From positions 1-49,750 of the IMG/VR virus record IMGVR_UViG_3300008261_000166: a DNA stretch of 49,750 bases; one strand, given 5' to 3'. Source of the DNA: a virus. The notes beneath the pieces are model-generated. The model saw nothing but the letters and a program-made list of their open reading frames with translations. It had not been told where the DNA came from and did no database searches. This document shows positions 36,874 to 44,916 of the stretch, in pieces (the stretch's first letter is position 1; every line of letters starts with the position of its first letter). The position numbers were made by a program, and so were the translations under genes.

Positions 36874-37011
36874 TTATCTTAATCCGGCAATTTTTAACAT
36901 CGCAGATAATTCTGCATTTTCTTCTACTTGTTGGTTGTTACGTTGTGCTACTCGAGCTTTGATAGCCTCAGTAGCATTGTGAACAGGCTTGCTACCAGCA
37001 AGTTCCATCAT
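36874..37011 (-). CDS. Small protein with conserved E-L-x-A-M-L-x-I-A C-terminus, 45 residues
   Basis: ATG at 37011 overlaps the stop of the upstream gene (ATGA); the stop is immediately before the next ATG. The end, A-E-L-S-A-M-L-K-I-A-G-L-R, matches the C-terminal motif of the 464-residue neighbour, so both may be recognised by the same assembly partner. No family recognised. Confidence 0.65.
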   Translation of the reverse strand: MMELAGSKPVHNATEAIKARVAQRNNQQVEENAELSAMLKIAGLR

Positions 37012-38945
37012 ACGATCGTGCTGTTGTTAACAAAGCCCTCTTCACCAATTGTCATAGTTCCTTCGTTGCTATTAAAGAATCCGCTTACACGTTCCTTAAT
37101 ATCACCAAACAATTTTTCTGCAACATTTGATTTATTACGTGGCTGACTATCTACATAATCTTCTGAGGTCTCAGCAACCGGTGCTGCTGGTGCTGGAGGT
37201 ACAGCTGCCGGGTCTACTGGTGCTGCTGCTGGATCTACTGGTGCTGCTGCTGGATCTACTGGTGCTGCTGCTGGATCCGCTGGTGCTGCTGCTGGATCCG
37301 CTGGTGCTGCTGCCGGATCCGCCGGAGGAGCACCTTCAGCATCAAATCCCAACGTGGTTGCCAAGTCTGTTTCATTTTCTGAATCATAAGATTTTAAAAA
37401 TGCTGAAATAATTGGACGAGCATCCAATTCATCTAACCCCAAATCAGCAAGCAATTCAAATGCTTTGTCTAATTTGTTGTTATCGATGGTGCCACGCAAG
37501 CTACTAGTTACGTTGTTACCGTTCGTTCCAATTGGTAGTTCTTGTTTGAATAAATCTTTTAAAGTCTGCATGGCTTGTTCGCCAACTTCATCTTCTTTGT
37601 ACAAGTCATCATCTTCACGTACAATACTGTCAAGTACGTTTTCAAATTGAGTTGCTAATGAGTTTGGATTGTAGCTATCGCTTATTGGAGTGGGATCTTG
37701 ACTAGTTCCACCTTGGCCGTACATGTCGTTTTTAACAAGGTAATTTTTACCTTTAAATGTGAATACTGTTTTGCCTTGTTGATCAGCTTGTATCAAGGCA
37801 TCGTTAAATGCGTCTGCTTCTGCAGATTGATCTTGATACTGACTTGGGTCTTCCAATCCATGTGCTGCCAACCACTCAGGGTCTTGCATTTGTTCAGGGG
37901 TGGGATCTATACCACCTTGTGATAAAGATTTCTCTATTTCTTGATCTGTTACTTCACCCAGTAAATCATCTGCTGATAAATTCCTAACTGGCAAATTGGT
38001 TTCACCTACTAGGTTATAAATGAATGGGAATACAGATTTCATTTCTTCATTGAACGTACGGATTGTCAAACGATCAATCCAATCATTCATAATTTCTTCT
38101 GGAATGCTTTGTGCTGTACGAGCTTGAAAGTTTTCTGCAAAGTGTGAATAATATGCAGGACGCTGTAGGCTATGAATTTCACGTTTAACTTCTTCAATAC
38201 GTTCCATTACTTTACTAGTAATGTCTCCCATTGCTTCACCCAAGGCTGCATTGCGACCAACGTAACCTTTAAATTTACGTAGACCAGCCAATTCTTCTGA
38301 CAAGCCAGTAATGTGTGAGCCAATTGCATCATACGGTGTTCCACCGTTTTTAATATGTTCTGCAAGAGCACGAGCACCATTCAAATGTTTGTATGGATAC
38401 TTAAATCTTTCTCCAGCAGCGTTTTCAATAAAGATGCTGTCAATGTGTTGTGTCCTACCGTTAGGCGCATTATAGTTAACTGGTGAGCTATGTCTAACAA
38501 TGATCTTAGCTTCTCCAATGTCTTGGTAACTAGTTTTACTTGTACCAGAAAGTCTTGATTCTGTCATTCTTCCTTCTCCGATAGGATCTCTTTTATCTAA
38601 ATTACTTTGGGATGGATTTTGTAAATCAAAATCTAATCCGTGTGTTTGTGCAAAATCGCTCAATTCATCTAAGAAGTCCATCCACGATTCATCACGTGGA
38701 TTCTTACTCCATAGAACGCTCATTGCTGGCTTTTCATCTGCATCTGATAAACTTATAGAAACGTTTGTTAGTTTTTCACCGTTACGATCATCAGTATAAT
38801 CAAAGCTAAGTTTGCGGGTATCTTGATCCCTAAAGTTTCTACCATCGATAGGTTTAGAGTCAATCGTTTCCTTTCTCATACTAGGAAATCTAGTTGATAG
38901 TTGGGTAACTAGGTCTTTTGCGATTCTTTCAAAATTTGCATTCAT
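37008..38945 (-). CDS. Large late protein with C-terminal D-P-A-A-A-P repeats, 645 residues
   Basis: The start at 38945 (MNANFERIAKDLVTQ) is chosen because a late box (minus, 38958-38951) puts the transcript start exactly there; a longer frame reads back into gp17. Two folded regions (about 1-130 and 150-330) are followed by linkers and at least six 7-residue repeats of the D-P-A-A-A-P-x type near residues 555-600. Not recognised; late expression next to gp17 suggests a virion or packaging-linked role. Confidence 0.75.
   Translation of the reverse strand: MNANFERIAKDLVTQLSTRFPSMRKETIDSKPIDGRNFRDQDTRKLSFDYTDDRNGEKLTNVSISLSDADEKPAMSVLWSKNPRDESWMDFLDELSDFAQTHGLDFDLQNPSQSNLDKRDPIGEGRMTESRLSGTSKTSYQDIGEAKIIVRHSSPVNYNAPNGRTQHIDSIFIENAAGERFKYPYKHLNGARALAEHIKNGGTPYDAIGSHITGLSEELAGLRKFKGYVGRNAALGEAMGDITSKVMERIEEVKREIHSLQRPAYYSHFAENFQARTAQSIPEEIMNDWIDRLTIRTFNEEMKSVFPFIYNLVGETNLPVRNLSADDLLGEVTDQEIEKSLSQGGIDPTPEQMQDPEWLAAHGLEDPSQYQDQSAEADAFNDALIQADQQGKTVFTFKGKNYLVKNDMYGQGGTSQDPTPISDSYNPNSLATQFENVLDSIVREDDDLYKEDEVGEQAMQTLKDLFKQELPIGTNGNNVTSSLRGTIDNNKLDKAFELLADLGLDELDARPIISAFLKSYDSENETDLATTLGFDAEGAPPADPAAAPADPAAAPADPAAAPVDPAAAPVDPAAAPVDPAAVPPAPAAPVAETSEDYVDSQPRNKSNVAEKLFGDIKERVSGFFNSNEGTMTIGEEGFVNNSTIV
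37193..37326. repeat. 21-bp tandem repeats coding for D-P-A-A-A-P-x
   Basis: At least six near-identical 21-bp units lie in frame in the large late gene. Such repeats can expand and contract by slippage. Confidence 0.8.
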
Positions 38946-38950
38946 AGTAA

Positions 38951-38958
38951 TATTTATG
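38951..38958 (-). promoter_or_regulatory. Late promoter CATAAATA (minus)
   Basis: Box at -13 to -6 relative to 38945, the ATG of the next gene. It lies immediately downstream of the gp17 stop codon (38961-38959). Confidence 0.7.
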
Positions 38959-40539
38959 TTAATTGCTGGAAACAAAAATGGGTAAAGGCGCCTCGTAATC
39001 GTCCTCGGTATGCACTCCAGACAATGTTTCAAACACTCTAGGGTCCCAATCTGCTACTAGTTGGCTCATACGCACGATTAATAGCAATGCACTAACAAGA
39101 TCGTCGTGGTCTCCGCTTTTGGCTTTGAAGCTGAACCCGGAAGCAATAAAACTCTTCAATTCTGATATCAAACTCTTAGAATTCAACTGCATTTGACTAC
39201 TTTCAATAATATGCTTTAATCTAGCACAGGCAGCAATTTTACTTCCGTGAGTAGTGTTAAACCCTTTGCGGAATTTACGGACGTGTCCTTTACGCATTGG
39301 CTCAGATATCATAAGTCCAGAAAATTGTTCTTCCCCCTGATCTTTAATACATACCAGTCCGGCTTCTCCAACAGTATTGTTTTCAATACTCCAATATATG
39401 TTATTTGCAGTCCCTTCCATTTGGTCTTCTAGATATTTTAAAATGTCTTTGAGAATTTTAATTTGACCTTGAATTGGGGTTAGGTTGTGATGCCATTCTG
39501 CAACTTGTTTAAAACTAGGCAGTTCAAACACTTCAATTGCAGCGAAGTCGCCGCCAGTGCCCAAACTTGGATCCAAGCTAACAAGGTATATGTTATCAGG
39601 AGTTGGTTTAGTGTACCAGCGAGTCTGGCCCATCTTAAACACTGGTTCTCGTCCTTCCATCTCACTTAACTTGATACTGTTGATAAGTGTTTCATCGTAA
39701 ATTAAGAACTCGCATCCATACTCACGACGGAATCGTTCTTCACCAATACGACCTTGTTCTTGTTTGGCCCAAGCATCGTCTCGATCAGGATGTTCTTCCC
39801 ACTTGCAAGTATAGGGAAAGAATCCATTAATACCCAAGTCTTGTTCGTTGCCGTATTCGTCAAATTTATTATTTGCTTCTTTCCAAATAGTGGCAAACGT
39901 GTCTTCGTCACTGTTGGGTGTTGAAGTAATAATTGCACGACCACCAGTTGCTAGTGTTGGTGATATAGATGTCCAAAACTCTTCTGCAATGTTAGGTTGC
40001 ACAAATGCAAACTCATCACAGTATAGTAAGGATATAGACATACCACGACCAGTGTTACCGGTAGTAGTTGCTGATACAATTCTTGAACCGTTGTCAAATT
40101 CAATACTCCCTTTGTTATAGTTTGTTACCCCACTGCGTATATGATCTGGACATAACTCGTATGCATAACGTATACGTTGCATAATTTCTTGTGAGCCAGT
40201 ATACTTGTGTGCTGCGATTAGAATAGTTTGATCAGGATGGAACATTGCATACCATAACAAGTATGCAGCTGCCGTTGTAGTTTTACCCATCTGTCTAGGC
40301 AACATATTAACAGTAAATCTGTGATTGTGGTATGCGTGTAATAATCGTTTTTGATATTCAAACGGTGCTAACAACAATTTACCTTTCGTTGGATGCTGAA
40401 TATAAAAAAAGTGTTCTGTGAAGTATGTATAACCGTTTTTAGGATCCGCACAGGCTAAAAGTTCAGAAACTTGTGCTTCTGAAAACTTATCTTTTTTGTG
40501 GGCCTTTTTTGTAAGTACCCCGTCTAAACTTTTGCTCAT
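38959..40539 (-). CDS. 17: Terminase large subunit, gp17 type, 526 residues
   Basis: Packaging ATPase and nuclease. The ATPase half has R-Q-M-G-K-T (residues 82-87) and L-L-Y-C-D-E (171-176, Walker B with catalytic Glu). The nuclease half has V-S-L-D-P-S-L-G with Asp323 and a late S-G-D-H-D-D-L-V-S-A-L block. There is no ribosome binding site, but a late box (minus, 40552-40545) places the transcript start at the ATG. A terminator lies just upstream. Confidence 0.95.
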   Translation of the reverse strand: MSKSLDGVLTKKAHKKDKFSEAQVSELLACADPKNGYTYFTEHFFYIQHPTKGKLLLAPFEYQKRLLHAYHNHRFTVNMLPRQMGKTTTAAAYLLWYAMFHPDQTILIAAHKYTGSQEIMQRIRYAYELCPDHIRSGVTNYNKGSIEFDNGSRIVSATTTGNTGRGMSISLLYCDEFAFVQPNIAEEFWTSISPTLATGGRAIITSTPNSDEDTFATIWKEANNKFDEYGNEQDLGINGFFPYTCKWEEHPDRDDAWAKQEQGRIGEERFRREYGCEFLIYDETLINSIKLSEMEGREPVFKMGQTRWYTKPTPDNIYLVSLDPSLGTGGDFAAIEVFELPSFKQVAEWHHNLTPIQGQIKILKDILKYLEDQMEGTANNIYWSIENNTVGEAGLVCIKDQGEEQFSGLMISEPMRKGHVRKFRKGFNTTHGSKIAACARLKHIIESSQMQLNSKSLISELKSFIASGFSFKAKSGDHDDLVSALLLIVRMSQLVADWDPRVFETLSGVHTEDDYEAPLPIFVSSN

Positions 40540-40544
40540 GTGTT

Positions 40545-40552
40545 TATTTACA
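40545..40552 (-). promoter_or_regulatory. Late promoter TGTAAATA for gp17
   Basis: With T4 geometry transcription starts at 40539, the A of the gp17 ATG. Confidence 0.7.
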
Positions 40553-40582
40553 TAAAAAAAGCGGCCACTAGTGCCGCTTTTG
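40553..40582 (-). terminator. Rho-independent terminator before gp17
   Basis: On the minus strand AAAGCGGC and GCCGCTTT arms enclose a short ACTAGTG loop and are followed by a T-run. It closes the transcript of the upstream gene, so gp17 depends on its own late promoter. Confidence 0.85.
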
Positions 40583-40601
40583 AGTAGACATATTGTCTGT
40601 G

Positions 40602-41183
40602 TTATCTGTTTTTAACTTCAGTATACAGATTTTGTAATTGTGCCATTAAGCCTTCTGATACTTGATTGTAAGGATTTCCGCCACCATTAACTTTCTCAGC
40701 CTCATTACCACCTTTACTGTTTAAGTCGTTGCCTTTTGCAGTAACGTCAGCAACTGTGCCATATTGCTCATCTGGAGAATTTGCATGATCAACTATTTCA
40801 TCAACTTCAATTTCTAAATCTCCAGCTGCGCGATCCATACGACCGTCATTGCCACTAATACTTATCATGCCCATTGGTCCAGAAACTGCGTCACCTTCTT
40901 CGCCGTCTACACCTTTTAATAAGTCCATCAAATCTCGAATGTTTTCAGTTCCACTAGCGTTAATGCTAACATTCATTGTTACAGGAGGTGGAGAACTCAT
41001 GCCGCCCATTGATCCCATTGGGCCCATTCCGCATTCAGCTACCTCACTTTCACTAAGACCTGACAGTTTCTTAACTGCGTTAAGATCCATATCGTTAGAG
41101 AATTTAAATTCAGCTTGCTCTTTTAGTTGTGTTACTGGTGCATCTAACGCACCAATCTTTGATATTAAATTTTGAAAATTCAT
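40602..41183 (-). CDS. Conserved T4-like phage protein, 193 residues
   Basis: Starts MNFQNLISKIGALDAPVTQ. The blocks N-A-V-K-K-L-S-G-L-S-E-S-E, a Met/Gly-rich stretch, and V-T-M-N-V-S-I-N-A-S-G-T-E-N match proteins I recognise next to terminase genes in marine T4-like phages. The end Q-L-Q-N-L-Y-T-E-V-K-N-R is also typical. Role unknown; probably assembly. Confidence 0.65.
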   Translation of the reverse strand: MNFQNLISKIGALDAPVTQLKEQAEFKFSNDMDLNAVKKLSGLSESEVAECGMGPMGSMGGMSSPPPVTMNVSINASGTENIRDLMDLLKGVDGEEGDAVSGPMGMISISGNDGRMDRAAGDLEIEVDEIVDHANSPDEQYGTVADVTAKGNDLNSKGGNEAEKVNGGGNPYNQVSEGLMAQLQNLYTEVKNR

Positions 41184-41794
41184 TTCTTTTGTCCTTTAAA
41201 TGGATCAACAAATTTCATGGCTAATGAGCCAATAGGACTTGTTGTTCCAAGGTTGTCGTCCTTTTGTGGTTGGTTGCCATCAGGTGCTGATTTTGCTAAC
41301 AATACATCGTTAACACCTTTGTATTGCTCGCCCTTATGACTAACTTTTCCTAGATCTTTTAAAAATGACAGCTGATTATCTTGCTTCTCACCATCTTCAT
41401 AAGGCTTGTTTAATAGTGCTTCGCCTTTAGTTCCAATTCTAGCAAATGCTTCTGCGTTTGCTTCAAAGTTTAAATCTTCTTGCATTGTGCGAACAACAAT
41501 GCAGCCTTTATTAATTTTACATGTATCAGATAAAAGTTCTGTAATAACCTGTGGAGTTGCTGGGTAGCGACAAACCACATCAAATATAGTAACTTCTGAG
41601 TTCTTTAATGCTGGAAAGTCCAATGGACTTTCTTGAATGGGCAATCTGTTTCCTTTGCTTACACTTGCGCAATCGTATTTTGACAGTGCTTCTTTAATAG
41701 ATTTTGCAAATCCACTATCTAGCTTCCCGGCAATTTTAATTTTAAACTCGTAAGTTTTAACGGTTTCTACAAGGTAATCGATAAATGTTGACAT
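41180..41794 (-). CDS. Conserved late protein, 204 residues
   Basis: Starts MSTFIDYLVETVKTYEFKIKI. An alpha/beta first 110 residues (with C-R-Y-P-A-T-P-Q-V) is followed by a polar, probably flexible C-terminal half. A late box (AATAAATA, minus 41825-41818) precedes it with an ordinary leader. Not recognised beyond being common in related phages. Overlaps the next gene by 4 nt. Confidence 0.65.
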   Translation of the reverse strand: MSTFIDYLVETVKTYEFKIKIAGKLDSGFAKSIKEALSKYDCASVSKGNRLPIQESPLDFPALKNSEVTIFDVVCRYPATPQVITELLSDTCKINKGCIVVRTMQEDLNFEANAEAFARIGTKGEALLNKPYEDGEKQDNQLSFLKDLGKVSHKGEQYKGVNDVLLAKSAPDGNQPQKDDNLGTTSPIGSLAMKFVDPFKGQKK

Positions 41795-41817
41795 TTGTTA
41801 TGCTTCCAGTAATAGTA

Positions 41818-41825
41818 TATTTATT
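41818..41825 (-). promoter_or_regulatory. Late promoter AATAAATA (minus)
   Basis: Late-type box overlapping the gp16 stop; expected start near 41812, 18 nt before the ATG at 41794. Confidence 0.7.
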
Positions 41826-42297
41826 TCATATTCTTTAATTTTTCCAGCAAGCTATTGCGGTCTGTGATAATAAAACCGTTTCCTGGAATATCAATAGATC
41901 CCTCTCCATCTGGATTAGCATCTTGATCTAATTTTTGTTTCTTAAGCTGAAGTTCAATCATTTTCAACTTCTTATCAATCTTTGCTGATTTGGCGTCAAT
42001 GGCGTTCTTAAGCATGCCACCAGCTACTTCAAAGATTCTACTGCTGTAACGTGCTTCTACATTCATGCCCAAGTCCATTAGGTCATCATATGCATCTGTA
42101 GCACGTTGAGCTAGAGCATCAAATTCGCTATCAGCTAAATCTCCCAAACCTTTTACTTGCGGCAAACTGGCAGAAATTTTGTCAAATTCTTCCATACTTC
42201 TTAAGAAAGGCTCAGCAGATGGTTTAGCTGGCTTGACTTCATTGGCTATTTTCTTGTTTTCGGGCAAGTTTAGAATTTCTTCAAGTTTCTTTGTCAT
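41821..42297 (-). CDS. 16: Terminase small subunit, gp16 type, 158 residues
   Basis: Recognises phage DNA and regulates the gp17 motor. A central A-Y-D-D-L-M-D-L-G-M-N then R-I-F-E-V-A-G-G-M-L-K helix pair and the Lys-rich coiled-coil (I-D-K-K-L-K-M-I-E-L-Q-L-K-K) match the T4-like gp16 layout. Gene order toward gp17 supports this, with two genes between. A late-like TTAAATAA lies 8 nt upstream of the ATG. Confidence 0.75.
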   Translation of the reverse strand: MTKKLEEILNLPENKKIANEVKPAKPSAEPFLRSMEEFDKISASLPQVKGLGDLADSEFDALAQRATDAYDDLMDLGMNVEARYSSRIFEVAGGMLKNAIDAKSAKIDKKLKMIELQLKKQKLDQDANPDGEGSIDIPGNGFIITDRNSLLEKLKNMK

Positions 42298-42304
42298 AAC
42301 TTAC

Positions 42305-42742
42305 TTATTTAACTCCGCCTTGGTGGAATAGATCTTTTTCGCTTAGTACACGAAACTTGATACCCTGTCGTTTACACCAAATCTGGGCTGCTTGCCATTT
42401 GGCTTGATTCTTAACAAATTGGGCTTGATTGTATTTGCCTTTGCCAACACTTTCTAAAGTGGCTTGATTTGAAGGTTTAACCTCAATAAGCTCAACAAAC
42501 ATCTTCCCAGTCTTATCTACATATTGTATGAAAAAATCTGGAATGTAAATGGTCTGTTTATTTGTCAACGGATCGCGATACGGAATACTGATGGCTTCAC
42601 TGGCCCAACGTTGAATTGATGGGTGTGTATCGCAAGTGTTCATGAAACTCCATTCCCAGCTACTTCTGTATGTGGGGGTTTTATTTCCTATATATTTTTC
42701 AGGGTGTTTGGGTACAAACTTTCCGTGGGCAAATCGGCTCAT
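42305..42742 (-). CDS. 4: Head completion protein, gp4 type, 145 residues
   Basis: The blocks K-F-V-P-K-H-P-E-K-Y-I-G, Y-R-S-S-W-E-W-S-F-M-N, P-Y-R-D-P-L-T-N-K and I-P-D-F-F-I-Q, then E-V-K-P, match T4-like gp4. The P-D-F and E-x-K residues resemble a PD-(D/E)XK nuclease core. T4 gp4 is required to finish heads before tail joining. It overlaps the upstream gene by 4 nt. Confidence 0.85.
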   Translation of the reverse strand: MSRFAHGKFVPKHPEKYIGNKTPTYRSSWEWSFMNTCDTHPSIQRWASEAISIPYRDPLTNKQTIYIPDFFIQYVDKTGKMFVELIEVKPSNQATLESVGKGKYNQAQFVKNQAKWQAAQIWCKRQGIKFRVLSEKDLFHQGGVK

Positions 42743-43107
42743 ACAACAATGTTACGGCTTTCGTAAGTATCAACAATAGACACTACGTTATAGCCAAGTG
42801 TGCTTGTTTGTTCTCTATATGAATTTAAAACTTCTGCAACTACTTTTGCTAACTGCACATCGGTTAAACCCTTTAATGTGTCAATTAATTCAAATACACT
42901 AATGTTATCAAGTCTAGCTTGATTTAATAGTACAATGCCTGTACTACGTGCAGCCTCTTCATCAAATCCACGTTTTAAAAAGAAACCCAGTACTGCGTCA
43001 ATTTGATTACTAGGATACGTTATTTGGTGAAGAAAAAATTTATCAAAAAAATCTCTTACTTCACGTGAATCAGATCCAGTTTCTGTAATAGGTAAATTAC
43101 TAGCCAT
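42739..43107 (-). CDS. Conserved T4-like virion or assembly protein, 122 residues
   Basis: The block I-D-A-V-L-G-F-F-L-K-R-G-F-D-E-E-A-A and T-L-G-Y-N-V-V, ending S-R-N-I-V-V, is familiar from conserved proteins in the tail/packaging cluster of marine T4-like phages. All-helical in the middle. Function unknown. Overlaps gp4. Confidence 0.7.
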   Translation of the reverse strand: MASNLPITETGSDSREVRDFFDKFFLHQITYPSNQIDAVLGFFLKRGFDEEAARSTGIVLLNQARLDNISVFELIDTLKGLTDVQLAKVVAEVLNSYREQTSTLGYNVVSIVDTYESRNIVV

Positions 43108-43110
43108 ATT

Positions 43111-44181
43111 TTAAAAATCCACTTGATTTGCTTGGGTAGTACCACCATTGCCCGTTCTAGATGGGAATACTACATTTTTTAATCCGCTCAATCCTGCAGC
43201 AGCAACAGCTATAGTTCCGCCAATAAGTAAGTTTCTTCCTTCTTGTCTAACACCTGCATTAGTTAAGCCTTTCGTGTTCTGATATGTATTAACTGCGGTT
43301 ATGGCAGTTGATAAAAAGTTAGCTGGGCTCTCAAAAGCTTCACCACTAGCCAAACTATCCAACACATCAGCTGCACCGTCTATAACGCCGCCTGGGCCAA
43401 ATATACTTGATGTGCCACCACCAGCTGCGGATAGTGGGCTCGGTGATTTATCATAATGATCAACTGCAAAACCTTTCACTTTACCGCCTCTAATAGACCC
43501 AATATCATATGCCACTGCTTCATAAGCAACAGTCATGTTGTTTTCGGCGCCTGCTGATCCTTGATCGCTGCTTTGTACTTGATCGTGAGTAAATGAAGTG
43601 ATTAATGGATTGATAAGAGTATAGCTCACATACTCTCGTTTGTTCAGTTGATACAAAACAATTTTATTAAAAAAGGGAATTGAACTTCCGTTATCAAAGC
43701 CGTACGTTGTTCTAATGTAGTTAGAACTTTTCATTGCAGTGCGACTGTATGCTCCAGGCGTTTTAGCTGCACTTGGATCCGCGTAATAGTATGCATAATA
43801 ATTTTGCCACATGGTATTAATAATATGAGCGCGGTCATCATGAAATTTAATATTAATTGGCATCAGCTCATGATCCATTTGTACAACTTTTTTTCTATTG
43901 TACTGATTAAGGGTAGTTGTTTTTAATGTGAATTTTGGAAGATCAGCACCCTTGACCAACAAACCAATTTCATTTTGATGTTGATATTTCAAGTTCAGTG
44001 ACTTTAGAGCACTTGTATTGATGTCAAAGAATACGTGATATAGGAACTTACTCTTAGGAGCTAGCCTAAAATAGTCGTCTTGGAACGTCCTGGATGCGTG
44101 TTGCCACGATCCAAGATTACCCTTGGGGTTAGTTATGCCATTTACTAGCTGATCTAAGAAGCCGTTGTTTTTACTTGCCAT
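43111..44181 (-). CDS. Tail-tube-like or baseplate tube-initiator (gp54-like) protein, 356 residues
   Basis: The first 200 residues have the tube-like pattern: F-L-Y-H-V-F-F-D-I-N near the N-terminus, F-T-L-K-T-T-T-L-N-Q-Y-N-R-K-K-V-V, then P-I-N-I-K-F-H-D-D and Y-Y-A-Y-Y-Y-A-D-P. The C-terminal 120 residues are Gly/Ala-rich. Position right after gp19 fits a tube-end or initiator role. A late box (minus, 44194-44187) puts the transcript start exactly on the ATG. Confidence 0.6.
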   Translation of the reverse strand: MASKNNGFLDQLVNGITNPKGNLGSWQHASRTFQDDYFRLAPKSKFLYHVFFDINTSALKSLNLKYQHQNEIGLLVKGADLPKFTLKTTTLNQYNRKKVVQMDHELMPINIKFHDDRAHIINTMWQNYYAYYYADPSAAKTPGAYSRTAMKSSNYIRTTYGFDNGSSIPFFNKIVLYQLNKREYVSYTLINPLITSFTHDQVQSSDQGSAGAENNMTVAYEAVAYDIGSIRGGKVKGFAVDHYDKSPSPLSAAGGGTSSIFGPGGVIDGAADVLDSLASGEAFESPANFLSTAITAVNTYQNTKGLTNAGVRQEGRNLLIGGTIAVAAAGLSGLKNVVFPSRTGNGGTTQANQVDF

Positions 44182-44186
44182 ACATA

Positions 44187-44194
44187 TATTTATT
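44187..44194 (-). promoter_or_regulatory. Late promoter AATAAATA (minus)
   Basis: Expected start is 44181, the A of the ATG of the tail-tube-like gene. Confidence 0.75.
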
Positions 44195-44230
44195 GATTAC
44201 AATTAACTGCGTATATAACTTTTAATCAAT

Positions 44231-44255
44231 AAAAAAGGCTGTTGCCAGCCTTTTT
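44231..44255 (-). terminator. Rho-independent terminator after gp19
   Basis: AAGGCTG and CAGCCTT arms with a GCAA loop are followed by a T-run on the minus strand. Confidence 0.9.
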
Positions 44256-44256
44256 A

Positions 44257-44883
44257 TTAACGTCCTGCGCCAGTTGTTAAAGTATTTACAGTACGACCAA
44301 TTGCTGTACCAACACCAGTGCCTTGTGGGCTTTGGATACAGTTATCTGGTTGAATTGTAATGTCAATAGTTGACGGACCTTGTTCACCGTATGCTAAGTT
44401 TTGATAGTTAGCTGCGGTTAGGTAACAACCATAACATTCCCAAGTTTCTAATACTGTTGGTGTGCTGGCTCCGTTACCGCCGTCTAACATTTCAATACGT
44501 AGTGTGAACTTATAATCTACGCCTGAAGCTGCTGATGCTTGTTCAAAGAAGTCAAATTGTTTTTGTAGCTGTTCGCCAACTAATTTGCTTACTGAACCAG
44601 TTACGTCATCACGTAAAACAATTGCAACGGTACCCCATACTGGCTTACCTGCAAAGTTAATTTTACTGTTATAGATTTCAATAGTCTGATTAGCAAAGGT
44701 TACTGTTGGGCGAGCAGCACTTTGTACTTGCTTAGTAAGTTCTGTTGTTGGTGTACTGACACCAAAGTTTTCAAACATCACTCTAAAGCGATATTTGAGC
44801 TTTGGCATCAACAAGCCTTGTGCTGATGCGCTAGCATCTGATGCTAGCGGCACTGTGAATTTTGATAATGTTGCGATTGCCAT
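44257..44883 (-). CDS. 19: Tail tube protein, gp19 type, 208 residues
   Basis: Forms the inner tail tube through which DNA is injected. Starts MAIATLSKFTVPL; L-K-Y-R-F-R-V-M-F-E-N-F-G, V-T-F-A-N-Q-T-I-E-I-Y-N-S-K-I and W-E-C-Y-G-C-Y-L match T4-like gp19, and length is close to T4 (163) plus an extension. GGAGC lies upstream of the ATG. It sits just after the sheath gene as in T4. Confidence 0.88.
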   Translation of the reverse strand: MAIATLSKFTVPLASDASASAQGLLMPKLKYRFRVMFENFGVSTPTTELTKQVQSAARPTVTFANQTIEIYNSKINFAGKPVWGTVAIVLRDDVTGSVSKLVGEQLQKQFDFFEQASAASGVDYKFTLRIEMLDGGNGASTPTVLETWECYGCYLTAANYQNLAYGEQGPSTIDITIQPDNCIQSPQGTGVGTAIGRTVNTLTTGAGR

Positions 44884-44905
44884 AATTAATATGCTCCGTT
44901 ATTGA

Positions 44906-44913
44906 TATTTATC
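44906..44913 (-). promoter_or_regulatory. Late promoter GATAAATA for gp19
   Basis: Late-type box; expected start near 44900, 17 nt before the gp19 ATG with GGAGC between. Confidence 0.7.
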
Positions 44914-44916
44914 ATC

